Numbered from the stretch's first letter, positions 12,423 through 25,344 are shown. The stretch is DNA of 64,000 nt from Paraspadella gotoi (GCA_051294375.1 CM119266.1:7147431-7211430), one strand, 5' to 3'. Notes: a model not told the origin generated them from the sequence alone. Numbers and translations: made by a program.

Positions 12423-13316
12423 TTTATAGCTGATGGCACTTTTATTCGCCGAGGTATACGTTGAAAGACCTCTCTCACTTTTCCCTCCCTCTGTTAGTTA
12501 TTTCTCTTATCCCTATCACCTCTGTTTTCGTTTTTCCTTATCTTCCTCTTCTACTTCTCCTTCTCCCCCTCTCTACTTCTCCTTCTCCACCTCTCTACTC
12601 CTCTTTCTCCGCACGATGCACAACCTTGGAATCTTTCCCATCTTCTAATCCCCTTCCCTCAACACAACACCATTCCCGAACTCTTCCATCACTTAGTCGT
12701 ACTTTCAACTTCTTTGTAAATGATACATTTTTTCAATAATTTTTCGCAGCCAAAAAAAATTAATGATCTAATCTCTCGGTTTCGAGGGGATAACAAATTA
12801 TAAATCCGGAAAAAGAGATGTACTACTATTTCGGAACCTTTGCCTTAGTTCAAATCGAAAGATTGTGGACGCAACAAGTTTTAGAGTTGCGTCCACAAGA
12901 TAATTGAAAAAAAAAAACTTTTTTAAAGATTGTTTCCTATTTAAAATTGTATTAACTTTTTCTCGTTTCTGAATTAAAAACCTTTTTTTATATATTCATT
13001 TCGTTTCGGCGCTTATGTCAGTGTTTTTTTTTTAATCTTAAATGTTATTGTAATAGTGTAAAAGATTTCGATGAACTCGAGCCAAGCTTAGAAATAAACC
13101 GCGGCGATAGTATATATATGTTTTATTGTTGTTTTAACAAAATGTTTAAGTTGGTTATTGGAACGATATCTTTAAATCCGATTTTAATGCCTACTTTGCA
13201 TTGGAAGTGGAGTCTCATTCAGGCCGACGATAGATTTTAAAATTACTAGTTACGCCAATTTAAAAAAGTATACATATAATGTGTAATATTGAAAAAAAAA
13301 ACTTTTTCACTTTCAG
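11849..13316. other. 3' flank of PTPN9-like gene, no further gene seen
   Basis: The stretch contains pyrimidine-rich sequence (12010-12140, 12470-12640), an (ATT)n run at 12393-12423 and a possible poly(A) signal gaaataaa near 13091. The perfect hairpin at 12863-12898 is listed separately. No splice-compatible coding segment is apparent. Confidence 0.5.
12863..12898. repeat. Perfect 13-bp inverted repeat (hairpin)
   Basis: The arms TTGTGGACGCAAC and GTTGCGTCCACAA are exact reverse complements separated by a 10-base loop. The terminal word GTTGCG resembles the ends of the GTTGCGCCGC element family found elsewhere in the window, so it could be a decayed minimal relative. No promoter or coding context is visible. 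Confidence 0.85.
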
Positions 13317-14204
13317 ATTACATTACAATCTTTCAAAAAAAAGTGAAATTAATGTTTATTTAACCTTTTTTAGCATAGTGACGTTTATTAATCCCGTCAC
13401 GGGCCGAGTCGTGGCTCCGCCGACAATCCGGTTTCCGCCGCTGAAACTTTTGCGCCATCGCGTTAATTTTTCTCCCTTCAAGCTTTTTCCCTTTTGTTTC
13501 TTTCCGGATTCGAAAAAAATTCTCGAAGCGAGCGCCTTTCGCGGAAAAAGCTTCAATTTTTTCGAGCGTTTCCCTTTTGTTACTCTGGATTAAGAGAATC
13601 CACGCAAATTATTACCGCGCATTTGTCTCCTTTCTCTCTTTTATTTATAATCGGATTATACGACCCTAATAAAAAAAAACAAATATTTTGATAAATTTGC
13701 GTTGTTTCTTCGATTGTAGGGACAATAGATTATAAGATCATATTCAACATTCTCAATCTTTTCTGACGTTCGCAAAGGTTGATATTTTCAGTTCCATGCT
13801 GATTTTGATAATTGTAAAGAGACAGTAATAGTTGTTATGAGTTAGTGACAGAACCGTTCAATTAGAAATCTACTATGAAATTACATTCAATAGGGGCTGG
13901 AATTCAAAACTTTAGTGTTGAAGTCTACTTTCAGGTAAAAAAAGAATTTTTAAAAAAAGTTCGATTTTAATGCTTTTATTGCTGCTATCAAAATTACAAT
14001 ATTACTTTATAATGATAAAAAATTTTTTTAATCAATCTTAACTTTTTGATGAATTCTGCATAAAAAGTTAAAAAATATAACTACAACTTTCAAAGATTCT
14101 TATGTTTTCTTGGTGAAAATTAAGAAAAAGTAATAAAATTATCGAAAAATGAATATTATTTATTATAAATAGTTTTTCATATTTTTCACTCGTGATCAAA
14201 ATAT

Positions 14205-14345
14205 TGAAAATACCGGGTTACAGGCTGGTTCAGCGCCCCGTCCCTCTTAACTGCTAGGCGACCACCGGGCCTTTGGGTTGGGATGCAAATGACTTGACTC
14301 CTGCACCAATGGCCGCTGATGAACGTTTGGACCAAAATCCACCAT
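14205..14345 (-). mobile_element. tRNA-like SINE, copy 1
   Basis: Read on the minus strand, this contains the family words caatggtgcaggagtcaagtc-like, cccaacccaaag, then cagttaagagggacggggcg. It matches 15420-15560 (same strand) and 63375-63520 (opposite strand). The copy at 63375 keeps the Pol III B-box-like GGTTCTAGCCC, which is deleted here. Confidence 0.7.
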
Positions 14346-15419
14346 AATTGACTCAATTGAGGGTAAAACTTGTGATAGTCTGGCAAGCTTCCTATATGAC
14401 AGGTTGAAATATCTTTACAAAACCTTGGGAATATTACCTTGGTACCAAACTGAGAGATTTGATATAGAACGATTTTTTGTCCACAAAGCCAAAAGGTTCG
14501 TAANNNNNNNNNNNNNNNNNNNNNNNNNGATTACATTAATTTCAACCAAATTGTAATGTTTATTTAACCTTTTTTAGCATAGTGATGTTTATTAATCCCG
14601 TCACGGGCCGAGTCGTGGCTCCCCGACAATCCGGTTTCCGCCGCTGAACTTTTGCGCCATCGCGTTAATTTTTCTCCTTTCAAGCTTTTTCCTTTTGTTT
14701 CTTTCCGATTCGAGAAAAAATTCTCGAAGCGAGCGCTTTCGCGCTAAAGCTTCAATTTTTTCGAGCGTTTCCTTTTGTTACTCTGGATTAAGAGAATCCA
14801 CGCAAATTATTACCGCGCATTTGTCTCCTTTCTCTCTTTATTTATAATCGGATGATATACGACCTAATAAAAAAACAAATATTTTGATAAATTTGCGTTG
14901 TTTTTTTCGATTGTAGGACAATAGATTATAAGATCATATTCAACATTCTCAATCTTTTCTGACGTTCGCAAGGTTGATATTTTCAGTTCCATGCTGATTT
15001 TGATAATTGTAAAGAGACAGTAATAGTTGTTATGACTCATAATATATTGAAATATGAGTTAGTGACAGAACGTTCAATTAGAAATCTACTATGAAATTAC
15101 ATTCAATAGGGCTGGAATTCAAAACTTTTAGTGTTGAAGTCTACTTTCAGGTAAAAAAGAATTTTTTAAAAAGTTCGATTTTAAATGCTTTTATTGTGCT
15201 TCAAATTACAATATTACTTTATAATGATAAAAATTTTTTTAATCAATCTTAACTTTTTGATGAATTCTGCTGACTAAAAGTTAAATAAACTAGAACTTTT
15301 CAAAGAATTCTTATGTTTTCTTGGTGAAAATTAAAAAAAGTAATAAAATTATCGAAAAAATGAATATTATTTATTATAAATAGTTTTCATATTTTTCACT
15401 CGTGATCAAATATTGAAAA

Positions 15420-15560
15420 TACCGGGTTACACGGTTAAGCGCCCTCCCTCTTAACTGCTAGGCGACCACGGGGCCTTTGGTTGGGATGCGAATGACTTGC
15501 CTCCTACACCAATGGCCGCTGATGAACGTTTGGTGGATTTTGGTCCACCATAATTGACTC
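15420..15560 (-). mobile_element. tRNA-like SINE, copy 2 (within the duplication)
   Basis: This is the duplicated counterpart of the copy at 14205-14345 and differs from it by small indels. Its presence is a consequence of the direct duplication and not an independent insertion. Confidence 0.65.
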
Positions 15561-15720
15561 AATTGGGGGTAAAACTACAATGTTTCTTGTGATAGTCTGG
15601 CAAGATTCCTATATGACAGGTTGAAATATCTTTACAAAACCTTGGGAATATTACCTTGGTACCAAATTGAGAGATTTGATATAGAACGATTCTTTGTCCA
15701 CAAAGCCAAAAGGTTCGTAA

Positions 15721-16560
15721 TAAAATCGGGTTACTCCAATATGGAAATGAGATTAACGTTTCACAGTATTATTTTAATTTAATAAAAACTTATTAATATT
15801 ATATAAAAATTTAAGTATTACAAAATCAAATTAAAAAGCTAATGTATTGTTTGATCAGCAGACAGGACAAAAAAAAATATTAGGTGATAAAAAGCACATG
15901 AAAATACTATTGAAATGAAGGTTTCTTGTAACTTAATCTTGAAAGATAGTGATGGTGATACTGATAGTAAAGAAATGACAAAAAGCTGTTAAGACAGAGA
16001 GAGATACAGTTCAATCAGTTTTTTTTTTCTTTGTTCACAACCATTTTGGTACCGTTTACTTGAATCATAGTTTGTTTTTGTTTACAAACAACAAATTTTA
16101 TTTTTTTAAACGGATATGTTTTGACCTTTTTTCGAGTCTTCATTGTTTTCTCCAAAAATTGTTTCCTACTTACTCTCAAATGACCTTACTTCGTTCCTCT
16201 TCACTCTCTCTGTCTCTCCTGTCCTTACCTTCAGCTGTCGAATGCAACCAGATAACGCGGGGTCCTACTCCACCAGAATCGAAATGGAAACTCGAGGGGC
16301 GCGGCAGCGGCAACGGCAGCCGAGTGGGAAGTTCCCCTGACAAGGGGAGCGGCAGCGGCGCTGGGGGCGAGGGCGGCAGCAGCAGCGGAGCGGGGATCGT
16401 CGTCGGCGTCGTCCTCGGTTTTCAATGATGCCGACGGGTGGACGAAGTCTTAATTTGTAATCAGAGAATTAATTTAAATTATGCTAATAACTATTACAAA
16501 TTATTACTATTACTATTATACTATTACAAAGTCAGAGTCTAATAATTTGTTAGGAGTTAT
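15721..16560. other. Unassigned stretch with GC-rich open segment
   Basis: The sequence is AT-rich except for 16230-16430. That stretch is strikingly GC-rich and could encode Gly/Ser-rich sequence on the plus strand or Ala-rich sequence on the minus strand. Neither reading resembles a known domain or joins to a convincing splice partner. Confidence 0.4.
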
Positions 16561-16577
16561 TTAATAGTATTTTGGCT

Positions 16578-17050
16578 AGTCTTCGGAGGCGTGGGTTCGA
16601 ATCCCACCGCTGCCACCACATTTAAGCAAGTAGACAGAGATTTCAACATGAAACCAAAGTGGATTTTATTTCGAATATGAACAAGAACAAGACGGCGTCA
16701 GAACTTGAGACAGAATGGATCAGTACAAAAATGGTCAGGTATTTATAGCATACAATCGGATCATCGACACGGGCTCGTTTTCCCGATGACATGAAGCCCG
16801 TCTTCTCATTGGTTGATTCCCGACGATGATTCATCCAATCGGCGAGTCCTCGGTAGATTTTACCCGAGTCGCGGATCCGATTCCATTCTTGGTTCTGATT
16901 CCATCTGTAATGAAGTTGCGAAGGTCAAGCTTCCCCTTTTAGTCTTTTGTCTTTCGTCTAACCTTTCCACGCCGCGCTGCTGTTTTATTCCTTCCTTTAG
17001 ACATGTATCGACATGCCTAAACAATGTCGACACGCCTAGACTTCTTCTCA
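16578..17050 (-). mobile_element. Probable LTR end with tRNA-Leu primer-binding site
   Basis: On the plus strand 16578-16615 reads as the 3' half of a tRNA-Leu (variable arm, T-arm GGGTTCGAATCCC, acceptor GCTGCC, discriminator A), followed at 16616-16618 by CCA. In eukaryotes CCA is added after transcription. Its presence in DNA therefore indicates a copied tRNA end, i.e. a retroelement primer-binding site starting TGGTGGCAGCGG on the minus strand. Immediately upstream on the minus strand are LTR-like signals in the right order: CCAAT (16812-16808), TATAAA (16747-16742) and AATAAA (16670-16665). The outer LTR edge is uncertain; a TGTCGACATTG near 17040 is one candidate. No gag-pol is seen, so this is a remnant or partly unassembled element. 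Confidence 0.6.
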
Positions 17051-18029
17051 AATATTCTTTCCTCCTTTTCTCCACGTTCCAATTATTTCCTCGCTCGACC
17101 CCCAAACATATTTCCACTCCTTTCCTTAATATTTCCACTTCTTCCTTCTTTTTCGTTACTTTTTTCCATTACTTCCCCTATTTTTTTTCCCAGACGATCC
17201 AATATATTTTCTCACATGACCCCCAAGACCTTTTTCCGCTCCGTTTTGTATCCTGAGCCCCTCCTTTTCCCTTAAGCCCCCGTGACTTCCAATAAAAGTC
17301 TTGATTCATTTTCTATGGAACCTTAAATGAGCCATTAAGAGGAAATGGGGAAGACAAGGAGAGAACCTTCGTTCCGACCGTTAAACTTCTCTTGCTTTCT
17401 CATTCTTTCCTTTCTCTTCCGGTCTTTTACCTATGAGACCATTTTACTTTTTTTCTTCTTAATTTCTCTCTATTTTTATTGGTTAAATTAATTTATAATT
17501 AACTGGTTTTCGTCTTGGTTCCCGATGGCTAATTTTTTTCCCCCCATGGTTATTCTAATTTTTTTACTTTTCTTTTTTTATTCCTTATTCTTCCATTAAA
17601 TCGGCATTTTTTACACTATCCTATTTATCTCTCCTTTTGTATTTTTTTTGAACCAACAAATTCGTAACCGATTCTGAGCTCGATCTCCCCAAAATTCACA
17701 AAAACCTTTTTTTTGGATCGCGGAATGATTTAATGTGGGTAAGAATACAATGGCCAAAGTCTCACGCCAGATTATAGTTCGCGAAACTCGGTTCACGGAC
17801 ATCAGCGCAGGTTCACGAGAGTCGCTTAGATTCACTCGCCTTGGCAATTCGGTCTCTCGTGCAGGTAAAAGGAATTTTGACGGTGAGGTCGTATGGAGTG
17901 AAAGGTTCACCGATGAGAGAATGGAGAGCGGAGCGTCGGAGACCTTTGACCGGAGCACATTAGGGATGGTGTGGTCCGGATTAAATAAGAATTAAAAAAT
18001 AAAAGAAAGTTAAAAAAGAAGAAAAAAAT
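17051..18029. other. No gene seen; pyrimidine-rich spacer
   Basis: The plus strand is strongly T/C-rich (17000-17640). No exon, RNA gene or clear repeat was recognised before the gap at 18030. Confidence 0.4.
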
Positions 18030-18425
18030 NNNNNNNNNNNNNNNNNNNNNNNNNNNNNNNNNNNNNNNNNNNNNNNNNNNNNNNNNNNNNNNNNNNNNNN
18101 NNNNNNNNNNNNNNNNNNNNNNNNNNNNNNNNNNNNNNNNNNNNNNNNNNNNNNNNNNNNNNNNNNNNNNNNNNNNNNNNNNNNNNNNNNNNNNNNNNNN
18201 NNNNNNNNNNNNNNNNNNNNNNNNNNNNNNNNNNNNNNNNNNNNNNNNNNNNNNNNNNNNNNNNNNNNNNNNNNNNNNNNNNNNNNNNNNNNNNNNNNNN
18301 NNNNNNNNNNNNNNNNNNNNNNNNNNNNNNNNNNNNNNNNNNNNNNNNNNNNNNNNNNNNNNNNNNNNNNNNNNNNNNNNNNNNNNNNNNNNNNNNNNNN
18401 NNNNNNNNNNNNNNNNNNNNNNNNN
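18030..18425. other. Assembly gaps in the window
   Basis: Runs of N occur at 14504-14528, 18030-18425, 18516-18525, 19196-19528, 20162-20412, 39321-39345, 42513-42759 and 59484-59493. Four of them (14504, 18516, 39321, 59484) are short and lie between repeated sequence, which suggests difficult joins and not simply missing unique DNA. Confidence 0.99.
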
Positions 18426-18577
18426 TAATAGCTGGAAAAGCTGCTACGCTCTGACCTTAATAGCTTGAAAACCTGCTACGCTCTTACCTTAATAGCTTGA
18501 AAAGCTGCTACGCTCNNNNNNNNNNAGCTGGAAAAGCTGCTACGCTCTGACCTTGATTGCTGAAAAAGCTGCTACGC
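18426..18577. repeat. Minisatellite, unit about 34 bp, interrupted by a gap
   Basis: Units of the form taatagcttgaaaagctgctacgctc plus a short cttacc/ctgacc spacer repeat at least four times. They run up to and across the 10-N gap at 18516-18525. The array probably continues into the large gap on its left, so its true length is unknown. Confidence 0.85.
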
Positions 18578-19974
18578 CATGACAATTCATCGATTCCAAA
18601 GCTACACTTTCATCACGTTTTCCGACCATTTCTTTTGTGAGACAAAATTTGTTTACGGTATTTTTATGTTTCCCATGATCTTTGATTTCGCGACCTTCGT
18701 TGTTCTGTTGTAATCGTATTACACTGCGGCGCAAAAAAAGAAGCCACTTTTTCACATCGAAAAAACCGTATTGGATGGCTGAATTTTATTAAGATAAAGA
18801 AACAAAAAAAATCAAGCTTATTGAAAGACGAAACAATTGGTCCAAGACCCAATAAAATCGAGCAAAGCGTTCGAAACTTATATGACGTCAAAATCGATTG
18901 GTACAAAAAATCGGGGGGGAAAAAAAGAAATTAGTTTTTTTTTAATCAATAAGAGTCAATGACTTTTCTTCATTATAAAATGTTTATAATATGAAATTGG
19001 AATCGAATAGAATAGAATATCTGTAGGGATAGGTGTCAACCATTTTTTACCTAAATCAAATTAAAATAAGTAAAGAAACTATATAGAAAAACAATCTTTT
19101 ATCATCAGCCAGAAAAAAAAAGTATCATCAACTTAACCTCCAAAAATTCTGATTCTGATACTACTGCCTGAACCAATTTTTTTTTTGCACCAATCNNNNN
19201 NNNNNNNNNNNNNNNNNNNNNNNNNNNNNNNNNNNNNNNNNNNNNNNNNNNNNNNNNNNNNNNNNNNNNNNNNNNNNNNNNNNNNNNNNNNNNNNNNNNN
19301 NNNNNNNNNNNNNNNNNNNNNNNNNNNNNNNNNNNNNNNNNNNNNNNNNNNNNNNNNNNNNNNNNNNNNNNNNNNNNNNNNNNNNNNNNNNNNNNNNNNN
19401 NNNNNNNNNNNNNNNNNNNNNNNNNNNNNNNNNNNNNNNNNNNNNNNNNNNNNNNNNNNNNNNNNNNNNNNNNNNNNNNNNNNNNNNNNNNNNNNNNNNN
19501 NNNNNNNNNNNNNNNNNNNNNNNNNNNNTACTTTAAGATCGCTCGAGCTAATCGGGTCCTGTCGCGTTACCTATTAGCCTCGTAATGTGAGATAAAAAAT
19601 TGAATATTTCATTATACCGTTTCGTATTAATTTGTTTGCTCAATTTTGTAAAAGATAAAAAAAACAACAGCAAAAGATGTACGTATTGGCCAATCCTGTC
19701 CTCTTTTAACTTTCATGACGTAACGTAATAAAATAAATGGTTTGAAAAAGCAAAAGAGCAATCCGCTCAACGCCATCTGTCTCTCTCCCATTTTGTCTCG
19801 TCGCTATTATCGTCGTCATCGTCGTCGTGTTTCGGCCCAATATTCGTCGTTGTTTACGTTTCTTTCAATTTGTTTACGTCGGCGCTCGTCGTTGTTTGTT
19901 GTTTTAGCCGGCGAGAATCTTCTCTCGATGAATATCATACATTTTGATGAATGAAATGAATCTGCGACGCGCGA

Positions 19975-20048
19975 CGGTTGCGTTCATCGCGTTCATCGCG
20001 TTCGTCGCGTTCATCGCGTTCATCGCGTTCGTCGCGTTCATCGCCTTC
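19975..20048. repeat. 9-bp tandem repeat
   Basis: About eight copies of cgcgttcat or the variant cgcgttcgt occur in tandem. No gene context is visible. Confidence 0.85.
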
Positions 20049-20412
20049 GCTTCGAGACAAGATTCACGTCTAATTTGATTCGTTTCCTCTTAATTCATCA
20101 GATTCAAAACTGATTCATTCAGTAGATTCAAGACAGAGAATCAGCGGGATTTTTAATAGAANNNNNNNNNNNNNNNNNNNNNNNNNNNNNNNNNNNNNNN
20201 NNNNNNNNNNNNNNNNNNNNNNNNNNNNNNNNNNNNNNNNNNNNNNNNNNNNNNNNNNNNNNNNNNNNNNNNNNNNNNNNNNNNNNNNNNNNNNNNNNNN
20301 NNNNNNNNNNNNNNNNNNNNNNNNNNNNNNNNNNNNNNNNNNNNNNNNNNNNNNNNNNNNNNNNNNNNNNNNNNNNNNNNNNNNNNNNNNNNNNNNNNNN
20401 NNNNNNNNNNNN

Positions 20413-20969
20413 ATCCCACCTCGCCCACTCTTTATCCACTTCCACCTCTCATTCTCCTCCCACTCTCAAATTAATATTCCCACCTAAATCCCCCCCCCCA
20501 ATTTTCTTACCCTTCCAGATCTCACCTAATTTTCTCCCCCTCTCTCGGTCTCAACCATCTCATCCCCTCGACCCAAACCACAATCGCCCCACAACCTCAC
20601 CTAACCACACCCACAATCCTCCACTCCCCCTGACCACCCCACTTCAACCACGCCACCGTCGCCACTCCTTAACACTCCATCTCGCCACCTTGTTAACTCC
20701 AGCATTGTTGCTCTTTTTTTTTTCTTCTCTGGCGTTGTGAGCTTTTTTGAGAATCACGACCGATCGATACTTTTTTTTTCCTCTTCCTCGCTTTTTTTTT
20801 TTTTTGTAAGCCAATGAGAACGTCGCTGGAGTCTTTTCTCGGCCAATCAGCGATCGAGCGTCGGGGATACTCAATTTTCTTTTTTTTTTTAGTTCCGAAG
20901 GATCTTTGATGAAAACCACCCTAGATTTATTTTCACGTTTTGTTTTTCTTGCCCCGCGTCTCTCTCTCT

Positions 20970-21040
<71 letters not shown>

Positions 21041-22434
21041 CTAGGGAAAAGCGAAGTAAAAACAAGAATCGATGCCTGATGCTCACAGTCGCCTTCGCGT
21101 TATTATTATTTTCGTCGTCGTCATCATCATCATTTACGTTCAATTCGTATCCGTTATCTTTATCATTGTCATCGTTTTTCTTCATCTTTGTCATCTTCTC
21201 TTTTTTTTCAGCCTATGTCATCATTTCCACGTTCTACGCGTATTAATTTCGATATCTATCATAAATTGTGTCACGTTTGTCTTTTGTCGTTTTCTTTGTC
21301 GATGTCGTCGTCGTTCTTCTTCATCGCCGTCTTTGTCGTCGTCGTCGTCGTGTCGTCGACATTTCGATTTTCCGATGAAAAATGAATGCGTAGTGCACAG
21401 TGGTTGACCCATAATTCGCTGTGGGACTCGGACGCCGAATCTCCTCACCTTGAATGTCCTCACCTCGAATCTCATCCTCACCTTTTGATCTCAGTTTCGT
21501 CACCGCCCCCCTACCGCCCCCCCTACCGCCCGCCCAAAGCCGTAACCCGTCGTCGTCGTCGTCTTCGTCGATAAACTTTTGATTGCATTCAATTAAATTG
21601 CTGTTGTCGTTGTCGTTGTTGTTGTTGAAATTTTTTAACCTTTTCATACCGTCAATAGACTTCGCCAATTTGAACCATTGCTGGTGTCGTCGTCGTCGTC
21701 GTCGTCGTCGTCGCTATCGTTTTCAGGTATTTCATTAATTTTTCGGGGGGGTCAATACTCAATAGTATAACCGTCGTTATTGATAACTATCTTTTGTTGT
21801 CGTCATTATTTTCGATTTATATTCAATCTGCGAAATTTGAATCCTTTCCACTTTCTTCATTTTATATCGACAATATACATTTTTTTATATACAATGTTGG
21901 GTTCCGAGAATTTTTTTTTAAACGAAAGGCTTTGCTTTTATGCACTCGATCTCATCGCTAAATTAATAATTATTACATCTATAAAAATAGAGATGAACAA
22001 ATTTAAAAAAAAAAGGTTTCAGCCCTTTTATCTAAGTCACTATCTAAGTCACTATCTAATTTCACAATCATAAAGTCCATCGTTATTGACGCCCTCGTCG
22101 CCGTCACTTTCGTCATCAACTGCGTCTTCAACATCATCGTCGTCATGCTCAACTCTTTCGTCGAACCGTCGCCTCCATGGATCGAATTAAATTCCTCTAA
22201 AGGCGTCGACGACGACGTCCGCACAGATTTCATGCTGCCACTTTTGTCCGCGGCGGCTGTCGCGGCGGCTGCAGGCCCCTCCCGCCGCAGCGGCCGTCTA
22301 CCCTCCGTGAATTTTCTTCATTAACTTCGATTAGGAATTTTTTTTTTTTCGAAACGAAAAAAATCTTTGCCTCGAAATTCTTCTTTTTGTTTTTGTTCAT
22401 CTTTTCTGTCTGTTATATTATTGAGTTGCGCCGC
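20413..22434. other. Gene-free, microsatellite-rich stretch
   Basis: It holds C/A-rich sequence with many ctcacc/cctcaa words (20413-20700), a (CT)n tract at about 20957-21038, and scattered (GTC/TCG)n runs (21110-21360, 21550-21720). Open frames here read as Val/Ser/Arg homopolymers and have no start, splice or domain support. Confidence 0.5.
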
Positions 22435-22791
22435 GAGTTCACTCGACTCTTCAAGTCTCCCTTTGGTCGGTCGGTCTACCCTTCCATCTATCTTAAATAT
22501 AATTTTGGTAATACTATATAATTTGAATTAAAAGTTAGTACAATAGTTTTGTACTCTAAGACATTTAACTTTTATTTGTTTTATAATTAAAAATTAATTC
22601 GAACTGATTGATATATCATTTGGTTATTTAGTTATTATTTTATAAGTAAATCATAAACCTTAAAACAATTTTGGTATATTTATTTTATATTTGTATATTC
22701 ATAAAATCATCTGGAAAAGCGAAAATATTTAAAATTATAAAAACATTAATATTTAACAAATTTAAAAAATCACGAAATCAATGTGGCGCAA
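22435..22791. mobile_element. GTTGCGCCGC terminal-inverted-repeat element, copy A
   Basis: The left end is gttgcgccgcgag and the right end is tggcgcaatac, which are imperfect reverse complements. Near the left end is a ggtcggtcggtc motif, also found in the other copies. The element encodes nothing obvious, which fits a non-autonomous DNA transposon (MITE-like). Confidence 0.55.
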
Positions 22792-22908
22792 TACTTAGAA
22801 ATTGTAGTTTTTTGTTTCATCTCGAAGAGCAAAAATTAAAAAAAAAGTTCACAAAATATTTTTTAACTTAAAACATTTCACTCGGCATTAGTCGGTCCTT
22901 CTCAAGTT

Positions 22909-22942
<34 letters not shown>

Positions 22943-25263
22943 TTCGTCGTCGTTTCGCATGAATTACTTTTTTTTCTTTTTTCTTTCTTTTTCAAATCTT
23001 TTTGTTGTTTTTTGTTTTGGTTTTGTTTTCGTTTCTTTTCCGTTTTCGACGACATCTGGGGTCGCGAAAAACGGGATTGTTTTCTTTCTTTTCTTTTTTT
23101 TTTTAAACAAAATAAACTCACGAAAATTTTTTTTTTCCGTTGTATTTTTTCCCGAAATTTAAATTTAAATTATTGCGCCATCGAATTTAAATTAAAAAAA
23201 AAGAAGAAATATTCTCCTTTTTACTTTGATCCTAGCGACTACTTGGTTTGTATCAGCGGGAGCTAATACTTTCTGTCGATCTCATCGCATTATTTGTTAT
23301 CTTTCGTGCTGTCTTATTGCGGGATAACTTATGTATCTGGGATAACTAATGTGTCTTTGTTCTTTATCTTCCTCTTGAGTCTTTACAGTTTTTTAGAATG
23401 TTTATTTTTTCATGGAATAAAATAAAAATAAAAAAAGACAGCCTAATCCGTAATCAGTTTTTTTTCGACAAAATTTTCTTCAAAAAACATTTTTTAGAAA
23501 GATTTGCAGTAAAGGTTGACGGTGCCGTGAACGATTATTTACAAGAAATTTCTCATTTTACGATACATTATTATATAATTAAATATTATTTATCTCAGTC
23601 AATATTCGTTTCATTCTAGGTTATGTAGCTTAAATCTAACAACCTGTATTACTAGTTTTCTTTTTCTCCCTTCCTTTCGTCTTAATATTTCTCTCTCCTT
23701 CCCAATTTGTCTTTTTTCTTTTCTCTCCTTCTTCCATCTTCTTCCTTTTCTCTCCTTCTTTCTTTTCTTCTTTTCTCTCCTTCTTCCATCTTCTTCCTTT
23801 TCTCTTTTTCTCTCCTTCTTCCATCTTCTTCCTTTTCTCCTTTTCTCTCCTTCTTCCATCTTCTTCTGTCCGCAGATAACATCTTCTCTCCGGTCAAAAC
23901 TTCGGCTGGCGTCGGAAATCTTCTCCCCAGACGATTTCTGTCAAAAGAATATTTTTTTTTCACTCTTAACGATTCGCCGAGTCACTTATAAGACTATCAC
24001 TGCTAAGACTCTCACTGCTAAGACTCTCACTCAAACCAGTTCACACTCTCACTACATCCATCTCTGTTATTGAAACACTCTTACGGCAAAACACTATCTT
24101 CCAAAGCAATCTCACGTCAAAGAGGGCCAAAGAGGCTCCCTCAAAACCCACTCATTTTCAAGAACCACAATCAAAACACTCGCAGCTGAATATGATCGCT
24201 CTCTAAACACTCTCTAAACCCTCGCTGCCTTTAACTATTCTCTTTCAAAAGTCTCTCACTCCAAAGAGCCTCAAGCCAAAACACTTAAAAAAGAATCGCT
24301 CACGAAATCGCTTTGATGGTTAACGTGAAGACTCTCACTCGAAACACGTTCACTGAGAAGACTTGCATCTCAAATATTCCCGCCCTCAAAGCCTCTAATT
24401 CGAAAGACTTATTCACAAACTCTCACGCTTCAGATTGGCTTTTTTTATTGTGAAAATTCCTAGCTTGAGTAAAACGTGAATCTTTACTCCTGAGATTATC
24501 TTCACTGAGATGCTTGAGGGTTAAAATCTTCAGCCTCAAGCGTCAATGTTGTCCGAAACTTCGACTCGATCGTGACGAGTTTTCACAGCTGCCTTTTTTT
24601 TCGGAGCCTTTGACTTTTGCTCATGTTCGGCGTTTGATTTCTAATTAGTATTTTGAAAGAGGAAAAGAGAAAGAGAAGAAATAAAGAGAGAAGGAATGAA
24701 AGAGTGTGTAAGAGACAGGGAAAGAAAGAAAGATGAAAAGAAAGAAGGAATGAAAGAGAAAAAAATAAAGAAAGAAAGAAAGAAGTAACGAATGAAGCAG
24801 TGAGAAAGAGACAATGAGTGAAAGAAAAAGAAAGAAAGAAAGAAAGACAGAAGAATGAAATACTGAGAAAAAGAGAAAGAAAATAAGAAAAAAAGAAAGA
24901 AAAAGGAAGAAACTAAACAAAGAACATGATTCACCATCTCACGCGAAATGATCTCATATCACCAAACCTCACATCACCTCACATCACCAAACCCTCACCA
25001 AACTCTCACCTTTTCTCAGACTGAGACTCAGTTCTCAGTTCTCACCCTCCAATTTTCTAACGACATAATTTTTCTTCCAACTGAAGACGATTTTTTCCCT
25101 TTTTTTTCATAATTTTTTTTTTGCAAAAAAGACAAAAAGAAAGTTTATCGTCTTTTCGTCATTTAGCGTCGAAAGTCGTCGTCATGGTTACGGGAAAGGA
25201 GTGCCACTTAGGCAACGAAGATTTTCTCTCTCTCTCTCTCTCTCTCTCCCCCCCTCTCTCTCT

Positions 25264-25344
<81 letters not shown>

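Larger units (their letters stand above)
13317..15720. repeat. 1.2-kb direct duplication flanking a 25-N gap
   Basis: Positions 13317-14503 and 14530-15720 carry the same sequence in the same orientation, from a shared attacatta start to a shared aaaggttcgtaa end. Differences are mainly one-base indels in homopolymers plus a few short insertions; the second copy has extra words at about 15038-15056 and 15573-15583. The gap lies exactly between the copies. No coding region is seen in either. Confidence 0.92.

Noticed and set aside
16231-16428. GC-rich island readable as a Gly/Ser-rich (+) or Ala-rich (-) exon
   Set aside because: Both strands are open because of GGC/AGC repeats. The minus-strand reading meets a TGA just before its best donor. 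No partner exons or known motif; kept only as an unassigned stretch.
16578-16618. Functional tRNA-Leu gene
   Set aside because: Only the 3' half is present; acceptor 5' strand, D-arm and anticodon arm are absent, and an encoded CCA indicates a copied tRNA end instead.
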